DNA from: JAPLDA01 sp043787975 | GTDB lineage: Bacteria > Bacteroidota > Bacteroidia > AKYH767-A > 2013-40CM-41-45 | Reading direction: 5' to 3' | Assembly (NCBI GenBank): GCA_043787975.1 | Contig: JAYVUK010000070.1 | Location: 1-39,243 of the forward strand | DNA length: 39,243 nucleotides | Shown here: positions 1-8,492 of the stretch, piece after piece | How positions within the stretch are numbered: position 1 is the stretch's first letter | Layout of the letters: every line of letters begins with the position of its first letter | Notes under the pieces: model-generated | The model's input: the letters and a program-made list of their open reading frames with translations, nothing else | Database searches by the model: none | Told to the model about the DNA's origin: nothing | Translations under genes and position numbers: made by a program

Positions 1-43
1 GATGCTTCGCATCCGCCATTTCTCTGTACTATTAACACACTCC

Positions 44-70
44 GTCATTCCGAACGAAGTGAGGAATCTC
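44..70. repeat. dispersed intergenic repeat, family A (partial copy)
   Basis: The stretch begins GTCATTCCGAACGAAGTGAG and continues GAATCTC. I recognise it from memory as a short sequence that recurs between genes in many unrelated bacteria; in one frame it reads VIPNEVRNL. It lies just downstream of the stop of the minus-strand aldehyde dehydrogenase. I do not see the complementary arm, so this may be a partial copy or one cut by the window edge. A genome-wide count would settle the copy number. Confidence 0.6.
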
Positions 71-79
71 TCAATCTTA

Positions 80-1645
80 TCAAATCGTAAACTTAATCCC
101 CTGCGCCAACGGAAGTTCAGTAGAATAATTGATCGTGTTCGTTTGTCTGCGCATGTAAACTTTCCACGCATCGCTTCCCGATTCTCTTCCACCACCGGTT
201 TCTTTCTCGCCACCAAAGGCACCGCCGATTTCTGCTCCGCTGGTTCCGATGTTTACATTGGCGATTCCGCAATCACTTCCTTCATGCGAAAGAAATTTTT
301 CAGTCTCCAACATGTTTCTTGAAAAGATAGCCGACGATAATCCTTGCGGAACATCATTATGCAAAGCAATAGCTTCGTCTATCGTCTTGTATTTCATCAG
401 GTATAACAACGGAGCGAATGTTTCTTCACAAACTATTTGCAAGTTCTTACTCACTTCGGCAATACAAGGCATTACATAACATCCGCTTTCATACCCTTCA
501 CCTGTCATCACTTCACCTCCGAAAATAATTTTTCCGTTTTCTTTTTTCACGCGTTCGATGGCTGTTAGAAACCCTTTCACTGCATCTTTGTCGATGAGCG
601 GCCCGACCAATGTTTTTTCATCCAACGGATGACCGATACGAATATGCTGATATGCATTCATCAATTGCGTTTTGAATTTCTCATATACAGATTCATGAAT
701 GATCAGTCTTCGTGTGGATGTGCAGCGTTGACCTGCTGTTCCGACAGCGCCAAACAAAACTGCACGCAACGCCATATCCAAATCAGCATTTTCAGTAATG
801 ATGATGGCGTTGTTGCCTCCGAGTTCGAGCAAGCTTCTTCCCAATCGTTCTCCGACAATTTTCCCGACACGTTTTCCAACGCGTGTTGAACCGGTTGCAG
901 AAATCAACGGAACACGGTGATCAGCCAAAAAATTATCTCCGATATATTTTGATCCTCCGGCAACTAAATTGACAACGCCTTCGGGAACATTATTTTTCTT
1001 CAACACATTCGCAATGATGTTATGTGTGGCAATCGAACATAGCATCACTTTTGAACTTGGTTTCCAAACTACGACATCTCCGCAAACCATGGCAAGCATC
1101 GCATTCCACGCCCACACGGCAACCGGGAAATTAAATGCTGAAATAACTCCGATAATTCCAAGCGGATGATATTGTTCATACATGCGATGACGTTCGCGCT
1201 CGCTGTGCATGGTCAACCCGTACAACTGTCGCGACAAACCCACGGCAAAATCGCAGATGTCAATCATCTCTTGTACTTCGCCCAACCCTTCCTGATAAAT
1301 TTTTCCCATCTCATAGGAAACGAGTTTTCCGAGAGGCTCTTTATATTTCCGCAGCTCATCACCGATCTGGCGAACCACTTCACCACGCTTTGGCGCCGGA
1401 ATCATTCTCCATGTTTTGAAAGCTTCCTGTGCTGTCTGAATTATTTTATCATAGTCTTCAGCTGTTGCCTGTTTTATTTTTCCGATCAACACACCGTCAG
1501 CAGAAGAGTACGATTCGATGATCTCTCCTTTTGTTTCGATCCATTTTGTTCCGGTGCAAGCTCCGTTGTTGACTTCCGATAAGCCCAACGTTTTTAATAC
1601 TTCAGCAATACCAAAGTCTTTCGCTGCAAGAGTTTCTGATTTCAT
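80..1645 (-). CDS. aldehyde dehydrogenase, ALDH7 family (aminoadipate-semialdehyde dehydrogenase type)
   Basis: This is a complete 521-residue NAD(P)+-dependent aldehyde dehydrogenase. The catalytic Cys is in GQRCTSTRR (C308) and the general-base Glu in LELGGNNA (E274), with the oxyanion Asn in SAFNFP. The ELGGNNAII and AGQRCT signatures and the length are typical of ALDH7 (antiquitin, AmaB/Pcd), whose usual role is oxidation of alpha-aminoadipic semialdehyde in lysine breakdown. I start at the ATG at 1645 (MKSETLAAK). The frame stays open to 1789, but that extension reads through a palindromic repeat and looks non-coding. There is no lysine-catabolic neighbour, so the substrate is inferred from the family only; detoxification of other aldehydes is also possible. 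Confidence 0.9.
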   Translation of the reverse strand: MKSETLAAKDFGIAEVLKTLGLSEVNNGACTGTKWIETKGEIIESYSSADGVLIGKIKQATAEDYDKIIQTAQEAFKTWRMIPAPKRGEVVRQIGDELRKYKEPLGKLVSYEMGKIYQEGLGEVQEMIDICDFAVGLSRQLYGLTMHSERERHRMYEQYHPLGIIGVISAFNFPVAVWAWNAMLAMVCGDVVVWKPSSKVMLCSIATHNIIANVLKKNNVPEGVVNLVAGGSKYIGDNFLADHRVPLISATGSTRVGKRVGKIVGERLGRSLLELGGNNAIIITENADLDMALRAVLFGAVGTAGQRCTSTRRLIIHESVYEKFKTQLMNAYQHIRIGHPLDEKTLVGPLIDKDAVKGFLTAIERVKKENGKIIFGGEVMTGEGYESGCYVMPCIAEVSKNLQIVCEETFAPLLYLMKYKTIDEAIALHNDVPQGLSSAIFSRNMLETEKFLSHEGSDCGIANVNIGTSGAEIGGAFGGEKETGGGRESGSDAWKVYMRRQTNTINYSTELPLAQGIKFTI

Positions 1646-1738
1646 TCCTGTTATTTTTTTTGCAAAGATATTAAAATGGGACGAGGGAGGAAGTATCAAT
1701 ATGATTCGGTGGGCATTCACTTCGTTTTTAATAAAAAA

Positions 1739-1800
1739 CTCTGCGCTCTTTGCGCCTTTGCGCGAAAAAATTCTCTCGCAAAGGCGCAAAGAGCGCAGAG
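1739..1800. repeat. perfect 24-bp inverted repeat, family B
   Basis: The arms at 1739-1762 and 1777-1800 are perfectly complementary over 24 bp around a 14-nt loop, with core GCAAAGGCGCAAAGAGCGCA. A related palindrome lies at about 26697-26797. It sits between the start of the aldehyde dehydrogenase gene and the end of the next minus-strand gene, so it could act as a terminator or an RNA-processing hairpin, although neither side has a strong T-run. It resembles short KGAK-encoding dispersed repeats I know from several phyla. Confidence 0.85.
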
Positions 1801-1830
1801 AAATGACAACTCGGTACCGTGGTTGAGGCT

Positions 1831-2583
1831 TTAATTTTTCTTGGGAATACTCTTCGCGATATATTCCGATAACTTCGGGAAATTCCTCATCATGATATCA
1901 TTCACATCGTTGCTGTTGCTTGGGAAATCCACTACGGCAACATCTCCGTATACCTGTTTTCCGGAAGCATCAAAAACGGAATAGTGAACCTTGAGTTGAC
2001 GTCTGTAAATTTTCATGGCGAGGTCGAGGCAATCGCTGTAATTGGTGACGATATCAAATTGATTTAAGAAAACAAAAAGATCGGTACCGTATTTTTCAGA
2101 AAGCATTTTCAGCAACTCCGGGTGACTCAATTTGACATTCATGTATTTCAGGTCATGAATCTCAGCAACCTTTTGTTTTTTTGAGAACGGAGATTTTTTA
2201 TGAAGCGTATCTTTTGCCGGATGCGAAACCGGGAACACAGTATCCATTTCATAATTCAGCGAACCGTAAATCATATCCAGTTCGCGTTCGTTGTCCGTCA
2301 ATACATTCGATTGCATTGAATAGGTGGGATAGCTTTCAATCAATTTAGCGTTGACATATTTTGTTAAGCCGGCGCGGAACCTCGTACGAACCTGCTCATT
2401 GCTTATCTGCGAATAGTCGGCAATATCATGATCAGCATCTGAAAGATGCATCATTGAATTGTACGGAATGAGAAGAATCTTTTTGTAAGCAGTATCCTGG
2501 CTCTGCACAGGAGAATTTGTTTGCGCAAAGACTGAAACAAAAAGTAAACTGAAAAATAAAACTAAAAGATTTTTCTTAAACAT
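1831..2583 (-). CDS. exported protein of unknown function
   Basis: A 250-residue protein with a clear N-terminal signal peptide: a Lys-rich start, a hydrophobic run over residues 6-19 and cleavage probably after VFAQ. The mature part is charged, with the phrases ILLIPYNSMMHLSDAD near the N-terminus and YGTDLFVFLNQFDI near residue 170, mixed alpha/beta in character. There is no lipobox, T9SS tail or catalytic motif that I recognise. It is probably periplasmic. I do not know the family; the pattern of an N-terminal beta-strand followed by an Asp-rich loop recalls Bacteroidota-specific hypothetical proteins. It is a single gene downstream of a divergent intergenic region. Confidence 0.75.
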   Translation of the reverse strand: MFKKNLLVLFFSLLFVSVFAQTNSPVQSQDTAYKKILLIPYNSMMHLSDADHDIADYSQISNEQVRTRFRAGLTKYVNAKLIESYPTYSMQSNVLTDNERELDMIYGSLNYEMDTVFPVSHPAKDTLHKKSPFSKKQKVAEIHDLKYMNVKLSHPELLKMLSEKYGTDLFVFLNQFDIVTNYSDCLDLAMKIYRRQLKVHYSVFDASGKQVYGDVAVVDFPSNSNDVNDIMMRNFPKLSEYIAKSIPKKN

Positions 2584-3053
2584 TCGTTGTTGTTTTTTCT
2601 TCCATGAAAATTTATGACTATGTCATACGGAAAATAAAATAATGAGTTGCCTGAAAATTGAATTGTATGAATCAAAAATTATTGTCAGCAAAAAGAAATA
2701 AATTTTAGTACACACGTACTATTGACGAAAGCACTTCGCTCTATATGTTTGTCGCGGTTTTAATTCTATTCTCAGAGAATTGTTTGAAGATTTTTACCGG
2801 CTAATTAAATTCAGTGTGTGCGTTTAATTTTTTTTATCGTAGTTGAACTTTTTAAACCCTTTTTAATTCATGTTTGATTTACAAAAAAAATATTTGCTAT
2901 ATCAAAAGCAACGTTATTGGCGCAGTAGCGCCAATTAAAAAAAACCGGTTACAGCTTTTGCAAGATGCAAAACCTGGCAACTAGTGTAACTAAACTAAAT
3001 TAGTTGATCATTCAAATCAAAATAAATTTCAAATTTTTTAAAAATAAAAAAAC
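2584..3053. other. 470-bp divergent AT-rich intergenic region with one small inverted repeat
   Basis: This region separates the minus-strand exported protein from the plus-strand one, so it should hold promoters in both directions. I found no exact TAnnTTTG box well placed for either gene. The clearest element is a perfect 8-bp inverted repeat, ATTGGCGC-AGTA-GCGCCAAT, at 2916-2935, about 120 nt upstream of the plus-strand start. It could be an operator or a small hairpin. I see no gene here. Confidence 0.5.
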
Positions 3054-3473
3054 ATGAAAACAATCAGAATAGTATTATTAGCATTCATTTTAATTGGAAC
3101 CAACATGGTGGAAGCATATTCCAAAGTAATTGTAACGATTACATTGGCGCGACACCGGGATTGCGACGGTTTTGGGTGGTGCAGGGGAACGATTGTAGTA
3201 GATCCGGCACCGCGACCAATTGGGAATGTGGGAAATGCAGTTGCTGAAATAAATGCTGCGGGTCGTTTGACTCTTACTTTTAACAAGAGTACCGATTTGT
3301 CTCCTGAGGCTTTCAACAAATATTTTTCCAAGGGAACCTTTGTCTGTGAAGATGATTTTCCTGTTCCTGTTGAAATTCTTAAGGCCTTAGGTTATTCCGG
3401 CTCATACACGGTAGCAAAAGGTAATTATAACATCACTACAACTAGAGACGGTCTATTGACGATTACTTTTTAA
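3054..3473 (+). CDS. small exported protein of unknown function
   Basis: A 139-residue protein with a signal peptide (MKTIRIVLLAFILIGTNMVEA). The mature part has three Cys, two of them in RDCDGFGWCRG (residues 36-46) and one in TFVCEDDFP, so disulfides are likely. The rest looks beta-rich, ending GNYNITTTRDGLLTITF. The Cys/Gly-rich opening segment and short length suggest a small secreted or periplasmic beta-sandwich, but I recognise no family. It lies alone, with a divergent upstream region and a strong hairpin terminator 7 nt after the stop codon, so it is probably a single-gene transcript. Confidence 0.75.
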   Translation: MKTIRIVLLAFILIGTNMVEAYSKVIVTITLARHRDCDGFGWCRGTIVVDPAPRPIGNVGNAVAEINAAGRLTLTFNKSTDLSPEAFNKYFSKGTFVCEDDFPVPVEILKALGYSGSYTVAKGNYNITTTRDGLLTITF

Positions 3474-3480
3474 ATAAACT

Positions 3481-3525
3481 AAACAAGAAAGCTTTCTTCC
3501 GGTTAAGAAGGCTTTCTTGTTTTAT
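3481..3525 (+). terminator. rho-independent terminator
   Basis: A 17-bp stem (3481-3497 with 3504-3520, one G-U pair) closes a 6-nt loop CCGGTT and runs into TTTTATT. It directly follows the stop codon of the 139-residue exported protein. Confidence 0.85.
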
Positions 3526-3589
3526 TAAAATTTGAATATAAGAAGTAAATGTTTTGAACTCCATACTATGATTAAAAATAATTTTCCAG

Positions 3590-4168
3590 ATGAAAAATAA
3601 AATAACTGCTCTAGCTCTTTCGATTTTTTTTTCCAGTTGCACTCCTGTACTAAAACTATATTATGGGTGTCATGAACCCAAAGCGGAGGATAGTATATCG
3701 CTGACAAAATATTATAACAAGAAAGGAATAGACATTCACAATATGTTGGTGCTTTCCGATTCTGTTAAGTATTACGAACGCATCAAGGAAGTAACCGGGT
3801 TTCCGGAAATAAGAGTTTTTAACAAAGAAGGACATTTAATTTATTATAAAGACACAGCCAAGGCATGTAGCGCTCCGGCCTATGACTTTACCAAAACAAT
3901 TTGTAGTGCGTCCGGTTTAAAATCTAATGTTTCAAAGAATTTGAAATCCGAAACAAACGGTCTGCTGGAATTAAATAACTCACCCTTGAATTTGACAGAC
4001 ACCCTTTATGACTATTATGTATTTATTTACTCTGCACGTTTTGCTGGGCGCTTAAATAAAGACCATGTAAAAGTATGGCAGCACAACCTGGAAAATGCAA
4101 AAGGCTGCAAAGTAAAATATTACTTAGTAGATATGGATTGGCAGAAGTCGTGGGATAAGCGAGACTGA
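3590..4168 (+). CDS. putative lipoprotein of unknown function
   Basis: A 192-residue protein with a short signal ending in a lipobox-like FFSSC at Cys17, so it is probably lipid-anchored. It contains segments resembling a partner-binding alpha/beta domain (ITGFP-like stretch EVTGFPEIRVFNKEGHLIYY at residues 69-88, then DYYVFIYSARFAGRLNKDHV at about 142-161). The EIRVFNKEGHLI and YVFIYSA patterns are vaguely thioredoxin-like, but no CxxC is present. I do not assign a family. It is convergent with rseP; the 90-nt gap at 4169-4258 shows no clear terminator. Confidence 0.7.
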   Translation: MKNKITALALSIFFSSCTPVLKLYYGCHEPKAEDSISLTKYYNKKGIDIHNMLVLSDSVKYYERIKEVTGFPEIRVFNKEGHLIYYKDTAKACSAPAYDFTKTICSASGLKSNVSKNLKSETNGLLELNNSPLNLTDTLYDYYVFIYSARFAGRLNKDHVKVWQHNLENAKGCKVKYYLVDMDWQKSWDKRD

Positions 4169-4258
4169 TGTCAGTCTGCTTTGTTATTCCGGCAACTTTT
4201 CTAAAAAAACTATCAGTCAATTTTTGAAAAAAAATCCACGCTGAACTTCAAACCGGCT

Positions 4259-5581
4259 TCAATTAATCACATGCTTCCAGATATCATTACCGATGGTGTA
4301 AGCCATTAAGGCAAGCAGGATAACCATTCCGACAATCTGTGCACGTTCCATAAATTTATCGGAGAACTTTTTCCGGGAAATGGATTCGATGGAAAGGAAA
4401 ATTACATGGCCTCCGTCAAGAGCCGGAATCGGAAGGATGTTCATAAAGGCAAGTACCATAGAAAGCAAACCGGTAATTGTCCAGAATCTTCTCCAGTCCC
4501 AAATACCTCCGTAGATTGTTGCAATACCAATCGGTCCCTGCAGCGAGTCGCTGGCCTTTTCATGTCCTGTGAATATCCGTTTCAACCCTTTCAGGTTGGT
4601 AACAATAGCATCAAAGGCATCAGACGTTCCGAAGTGAAGGGATGATGCAAATGAATAATCGGTTAAAGGATAGTTTCCCATCTTGGGATAATGCTGAATA
4701 CCGATCGTTCCTGAATCACTTACAACAGGCTGGGTAATCAATGAATCAATCCCACGAAGCACACCGATGGTAACGGATTTATTCTTATTTTCTACAATCT
4801 GGTTTTTAAATTCCTGCGGCGAAAATTCATGCTGGTCATTGATCGAAAGAATTTGATCTCCTTTCTTCAAACCAGCTGCTTCCGCCGGTTTCCCGGGCAC
4901 CACGCTGTCAATAATCAAACTCCATTGATACGTGCTAATAAAATTTCCTTTCCCAATTTCCGATACCTGCCTGTAAAAATCATCCGGAACTTTTACATCG
5001 AGTAGTTTGCCGTTGCGGTTCACATTTAAAGTCGCTCCGAATAAAACACGTCCACTAAGCAATTCATCAAAACGTTGCACTGGTTTTCCGTTGATGGAAA
5101 TAATTTTATCTCCCGTTTCCAAACCGATTTTTTTTCCCAGCTCAAACGCATAAATACCATCAGTCACATTATCATTGCTCAAATATTTTTGTTCGTAGTG
5201 AAGCAACGTGTAGGAATAAATGGCAATGCCGAGTAACACATTCATCGTCACTCCGGCAACCATAACGATCAACCGTTGCCATGCAGGTTTGGCGCGAAAC
5301 TCCCAATTCTCTGCGGGTTTTTTCATGGCTTCCGTATCCATGCTTTCATCGATCATTCCGGCAATTTTTACATAACCACCCAACGGAAGCCAGCCAATAC
5401 CATATTCTGTATCTCCTTTTTTGAAGCTGAAGAATTTGAAACCCCACGCATCGAAGAAGAGGTAAAATTTTTCTACACGAATTCCAAAAGCACGGGCAGC
5501 AAGGAAGTGTCCGAGTTCGTGAAGTGTCACTAAAATTGCAAGACCCAGAATTAACTGAGCTGCCATGATTAATCCGGCCAT
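4259..5581 (-). CDS. rseP: RIP metalloprotease RseP (site-2 protease)
   Basis: A 440-residue inner-membrane zinc protease that cuts transmembrane segments, classically anti-sigma factors in envelope-stress signalling. The zinc motif HELGH is at residues 21-25 in the first membrane helix, and the LDG motif (NILPIPALDGGH) at 388-390 supplies the third ligand. Between them lie a membrane helix (VAGVTMNVLLGIAIYSY) and two PDZ-like regions, at roughly residues 135-200 and 215-290, the second with the GxPAxxAGLKxGDxI pattern. Length agrees with Bacteroidota members. I keep the first ATG (MAGLIMAAQ), though MAAQ six codons... is equally possible. It follows dxr on the same strand, a conserved pairing. 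Confidence 0.95.
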   Translation of the reverse strand: MAGLIMAAQLILGLAILVTLHELGHFLAARAFGIRVEKFYLFFDAWGFKFFSFKKGDTEYGIGWLPLGGYVKIAGMIDESMDTEAMKKPAENWEFRAKPAWQRLIVMVAGVTMNVLLGIAIYSYTLLHYEQKYLSNDNVTDGIYAFELGKKIGLETGDKIISINGKPVQRFDELLSGRVLFGATLNVNRNGKLLDVKVPDDFYRQVSEIGKGNFISTYQWSLIIDSVVPGKPAEAAGLKKGDQILSINDQHEFSPQEFKNQIVENKNKSVTIGVLRGIDSLITQPVVSDSGTIGIQHYPKMGNYPLTDYSFASSLHFGTSDAFDAIVTNLKGLKRIFTGHEKASDSLQGPIGIATIYGGIWDWRRFWTITGLLSMVLAFMNILPIPALDGGHVIFLSIESISRKKFSDKFMERAQIVGMVILLALMAYTIGNDIWKHVIN

Positions 5582-5630
5582 GTTTATTGATTGATTAGTT
5601 GAAGGTGATAACTTTAGCTCTTAGTACGTT

Positions 5631-5685
5631 AGTTCGGTGTTCGGAGACTCATTGTGTCGACATTTTTCTCTGAACTCCGAACTAA
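5631..5685. repeat. dispersed repeat, family C (imperfect inverted repeat)
   Basis: AGTTCGGTGTTCGGAGA at 5631-5647 is found again, exactly but inverted, at 22749-22765. A partly complementary arm, TCTGAACTCCGAACTAA, lies at 5669-5685, so this copy can fold into a hairpin. It sits in the 185-nt gap between dxr and rseP. I know short GTTCGG-type repeats of this sort from other Bacteroidota intergenic regions; that is from memory. Confidence 0.7.
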
Positions 5686-5766
5686 TAACTCACTACTTAA
5701 TAAAATGCAAAGTTGCAAAATAAAAAGGGAATGTGCGTGAGTGGTTTATGAATCAATATAAACGAA

Positions 5767-6921
5767 TTATGCGGGAAGAAATTCTATTGCCCGTTTACGT
5801 GTTTCATGATCGGTTTCTACATAATCCTGGTAGGATGGTTGGGCGATGAATGAAACTTTTTTCATGCACCCTTCAATCATGTCTGACATTTCTAAAAAAC
5901 CAACCTGGTCGCGGAGAAAAGCAGCCACCATAATTTCATTTGCTGCGTTGATGATGCACGGCATGTTGCCTCCGCGTTTCATCGCTTCCGTCGCCAACGC
6001 AAGATTCCGGAAGGTGTCTGTGTCAGGCTTTTCAAAAGTGAGCGATGCATAATTTGCAAAATCAAACCGTTTGAAGTCGGATTTCAAGCGTTGAGGATAT
6101 CCCAATGCATATTGAATTGGTAATTTCATATCAGGCAAACCCATCTGCGCTTTCATACTCCCATCTTCAAACTGCACCATGCTGTGAATGATGCTTTGCG
6201 GATGAATGATCACATCAATTTGTTCGGGTGATAAACCGAAGAGCCATTTTGCCTCAATCATCTCCAGCCCTTTATTCATCAGCGTTGCCGAGTCGATCGT
6301 AACTTTTGCTCCCATGCTCCAGTTCGGGTGTTTCAGCGCCTGCTCTTTTTTCACATCGGAAAGAAAATTTTTGTCTCTACCCCTGAACGGGCCGCCTGAA
6401 GCCGTGAGGTAAATCTTTTCAATCTTATTATTCCACTCGCCTGCCATGCATTGAAAGATGGCGGAATGTTCCGAATCAACAGGATAAATATTGACGTTTT
6501 TTTCTTTTGCTGTGGATGTGATCAATTCACCGGCCACAACCAATGTTTCCTTATTCGCGAGTGCAATTTGTTTTCCGGCACGAATGGCTTCCAGTGTGGG
6601 TTTCAAGCCGGCATAACCGACCAACGCTGTAAGTACAATATCAATTTCATCCATCTGCACAGCTTGTGCAATGGCATCATGGCCTGCAAAAACCTTTATC
6701 GGCAAATCCTTCAACGCATCGCGAACCAATTGCCATTTGGTTTCATCAGCAATGACAACTGTGTTGGGCTGAAATTCCTTAGCCTGCTGAATGAGCAAAT
6801 CAGCATTGCTGTTTGCCGTCAATAATTCAACAACAAAATTATCCGGGTGCGCTTTGATGACTTCCAAAGCCTGCCTTCCAATTGAGCCTGTAGAGCCTAG
6901 TATAGCGATATGTCGTTTCAA
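5767..6921 (-). CDS. dxr: 1-deoxy-D-xylulose 5-phosphate reductoisomerase
   Basis: A 384-residue enzyme converting DXP to 2-C-methyl-D-erythritol 4-phosphate with NADPH, the committed step of the non-mevalonate isoprenoid pathway. The NADPH-binding loop GSTGSIGRQAL begins at residue 9. The metal ligands are visible as VDSE (D149, E151) and in MNKGLEMIEA (E220), with the substrate loop SGGPFRGR at about 175. The order GH3, dxr, rseP on one strand suggests a housekeeping operon. The gap of 51 nt to the upstream GH3 gene holds no terminator, while the 185 nt before rseP contain a hairpin-forming repeat that could attenuate or process the transcript. Confidence 0.97.
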   Translation of the reverse strand: MKRHIAILGSTGSIGRQALEVIKAHPDNFVVELLTANSNADLLIQQAKEFQPNTVVIADETKWQLVRDALKDLPIKVFAGHDAIAQAVQMDEIDIVLTALVGYAGLKPTLEAIRAGKQIALANKETLVVAGELITSTAKEKNVNIYPVDSEHSAIFQCMAGEWNNKIEKIYLTASGGPFRGRDKNFLSDVKKEQALKHPNWSMGAKVTIDSATLMNKGLEMIEAKWLFGLSPEQIDVIIHPQSIIHSMVQFEDGSMKAQMGLPDMKLPIQYALGYPQRLKSDFKRFDFANYASLTFEKPDTDTFRNLALATEAMKRGGNMPCIINAANEIMVAAFLRDQVGFLEMSDMIEGCMKKVSFIAQPSYQDYVETDHETRKRAIEFLPA

Positions 6922-6972
6922 CTTATTTTTTTGTGCTGACGAAGTTACGATTTTCGTTTACTAAAAGATGAA

Positions 6973-8478
6973 TTAGTTCAGTATGAATTTCTTCAACTCC
7001 TCTGCAATCTTTCTGTCGTTAGACAAGCGAGGTACTTTATTTTGACCTCCCAATTTACCAATTGACTTCATGTAAGAAATAAATGCATCCTTCTGTAGCC
7101 GCTGTATTTTCAACGGCTGGAGGATATTTCCTTGTATCAAATCACGGTAATAAATATTTTGTTCCTGCAAATTCTTATCAATCGATAAACGGAATTTTTC
7201 AGGATCATCCGGAGGAGAAGCAAATTCAATGAACCATTCGTGAAATGGTAAATTGCCTTCAGCCTCCAGCGGATTCACCTGCGGAGCTACGGTGAATTCA
7301 ACCACTTCCGCATGATGCTCATGTGCGGCTTTCATCAGTGCCTGTTCAACTTCTTCCGAAATGACATGCTCACCGAAAGCGGAGATGTAATGTTTGATTC
7401 GCCCGGTAACTACAATTTTATATGGATTCTTGGAAACAAATTTTACCGTATCGCCAAGGTTGTATCCCCATAAACCTGCATTGGTATTGAGAATTAGAGC
7501 ATAGTTAATGCCCAACTCCACATCTTTCAATGAAATCCTGGACGGCTGTTTTGAAAAATATTCCGAAACGGGAATGAACTCATAAAATATTCCTGAATTC
7601 AAAAGTAGCAGCAATGAATTTTCTTTCTGCGAATCCTGGTAAGCAATGAATCCTTCGGAGGCCGGGTACAATTCGATCGAGTCAATTTTTTTTCCGATGC
7701 TTTGTTCGAGTTTTCTTCGGTACGGTTCGTAGTTCACGCCACCATAAACAAACAATGAAAAGTTCGGAAAAATATCTTTGATTTTTTTTCCTGTCTGTTC
7801 ATGCAGCTTGTCAAAATACATCTGAACCCATGGAGGAATGCCGCTGATAAGCGTCATATCCTTTCGAATGGTTTCATCCACAATCCCGTTCACTTTCGTT
7901 TCCCAATCTTCAATGCAGTTTGTATTGTAGGTTGGCAATTGTCTTCTTCTCAGAAATCCCGGAACATGATGATTCACGATACCTGACAAGCGACCGACCG
8001 GAATTGCATTCATCTCTTCCAAGGCCGGGCTGCCGGAAATAAAAATCAACTTACCACTGAGAAAACCTGCCTTGCCTGTTTCGTGAATGTAATTTAGCAA
8101 AGCATTGCGTGTGGAGTTAATGTGATTCGGCAACGATTCTTTGGTAATTGGAATATACTTCACTCCTGAAGTCGTGCCCGAAGTTTTAGAAAGATATACC
8201 GGCTTCCCTTTCCACAACACATTTTCTTCTCCGGCTTTTATTTTTTCGATGTACGGTTTTAAATCCTCGTAATCACTGAGAGGAACGCGTTGTTTGAAGT
8301 CATCGTAACTCTTTATATTTTGAAAATCATGTTCCTTTCCGAACAACGTATTTTTTCCTCTTTGAATTAATTTTTCAAACACACGCTGTTGCGCAGCCAT
8401 TCCATTCCTGCTCCAGGAGCGGGTTTGGCGTGCGATGATACTCGCAATAGGTTTACTAAATGCCGAAAGAAGTCCCAT
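6973..8478 (-). CDS. GH3-type acyl-adenylate-forming enzyme
   Basis: A 501-residue member of the GH3 family, named for plant auxin-amido synthetases. In bacteria these are adenylate-forming enzymes of unknown substrate. The P-loop-like motif SKTSGTTSGVKYIP lies at about residues 98-111, followed by the second adenylate segment YPASEGFIAYQ and the LNTNAGLWGYNLGDTV stretch typical of the family. I start at the ATG at 8478 (MGLLSAFSKP). The frame is open to 8541, but that extension would overlap the M23 gene by 49 nt and lacks family similarity. It sits 14 nt after the M23 peptidase gene and before dxr, an order I believe is common in Bacteroidota. Confidence 0.88.
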   Translation of the reverse strand: MGLLSAFSKPIASIIARQTRSWSRNGMAAQQRVFEKLIQRGKNTLFGKEHDFQNIKSYDDFKQRVPLSDYEDLKPYIEKIKAGEENVLWKGKPVYLSKTSGTTSGVKYIPITKESLPNHINSTRNALLNYIHETGKAGFLSGKLIFISGSPALEEMNAIPVGRLSGIVNHHVPGFLRRRQLPTYNTNCIEDWETKVNGIVDETIRKDMTLISGIPPWVQMYFDKLHEQTGKKIKDIFPNFSLFVYGGVNYEPYRRKLEQSIGKKIDSIELYPASEGFIAYQDSQKENSLLLLLNSGIFYEFIPVSEYFSKQPSRISLKDVELGINYALILNTNAGLWGYNLGDTVKFVSKNPYKIVVTGRIKHYISAFGEHVISEEVEQALMKAAHEHHAEVVEFTVAPQVNPLEAEGNLPFHEWFIEFASPPDDPEKFRLSIDKNLQEQNIYYRDLIQGNILQPLKIQRLQKDAFISYMKSIGKLGGQNKVPRLSNDRKIAEELKKFILN

Positions 8479-8492
8479 GTAATAGAAACTGT

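Noticed and set aside
2..322. 106-residue plus-strand ORF at the window edge
   Set aside because: It reads through the family A repeat and antisense to the end of the aldehyde dehydrogenase.
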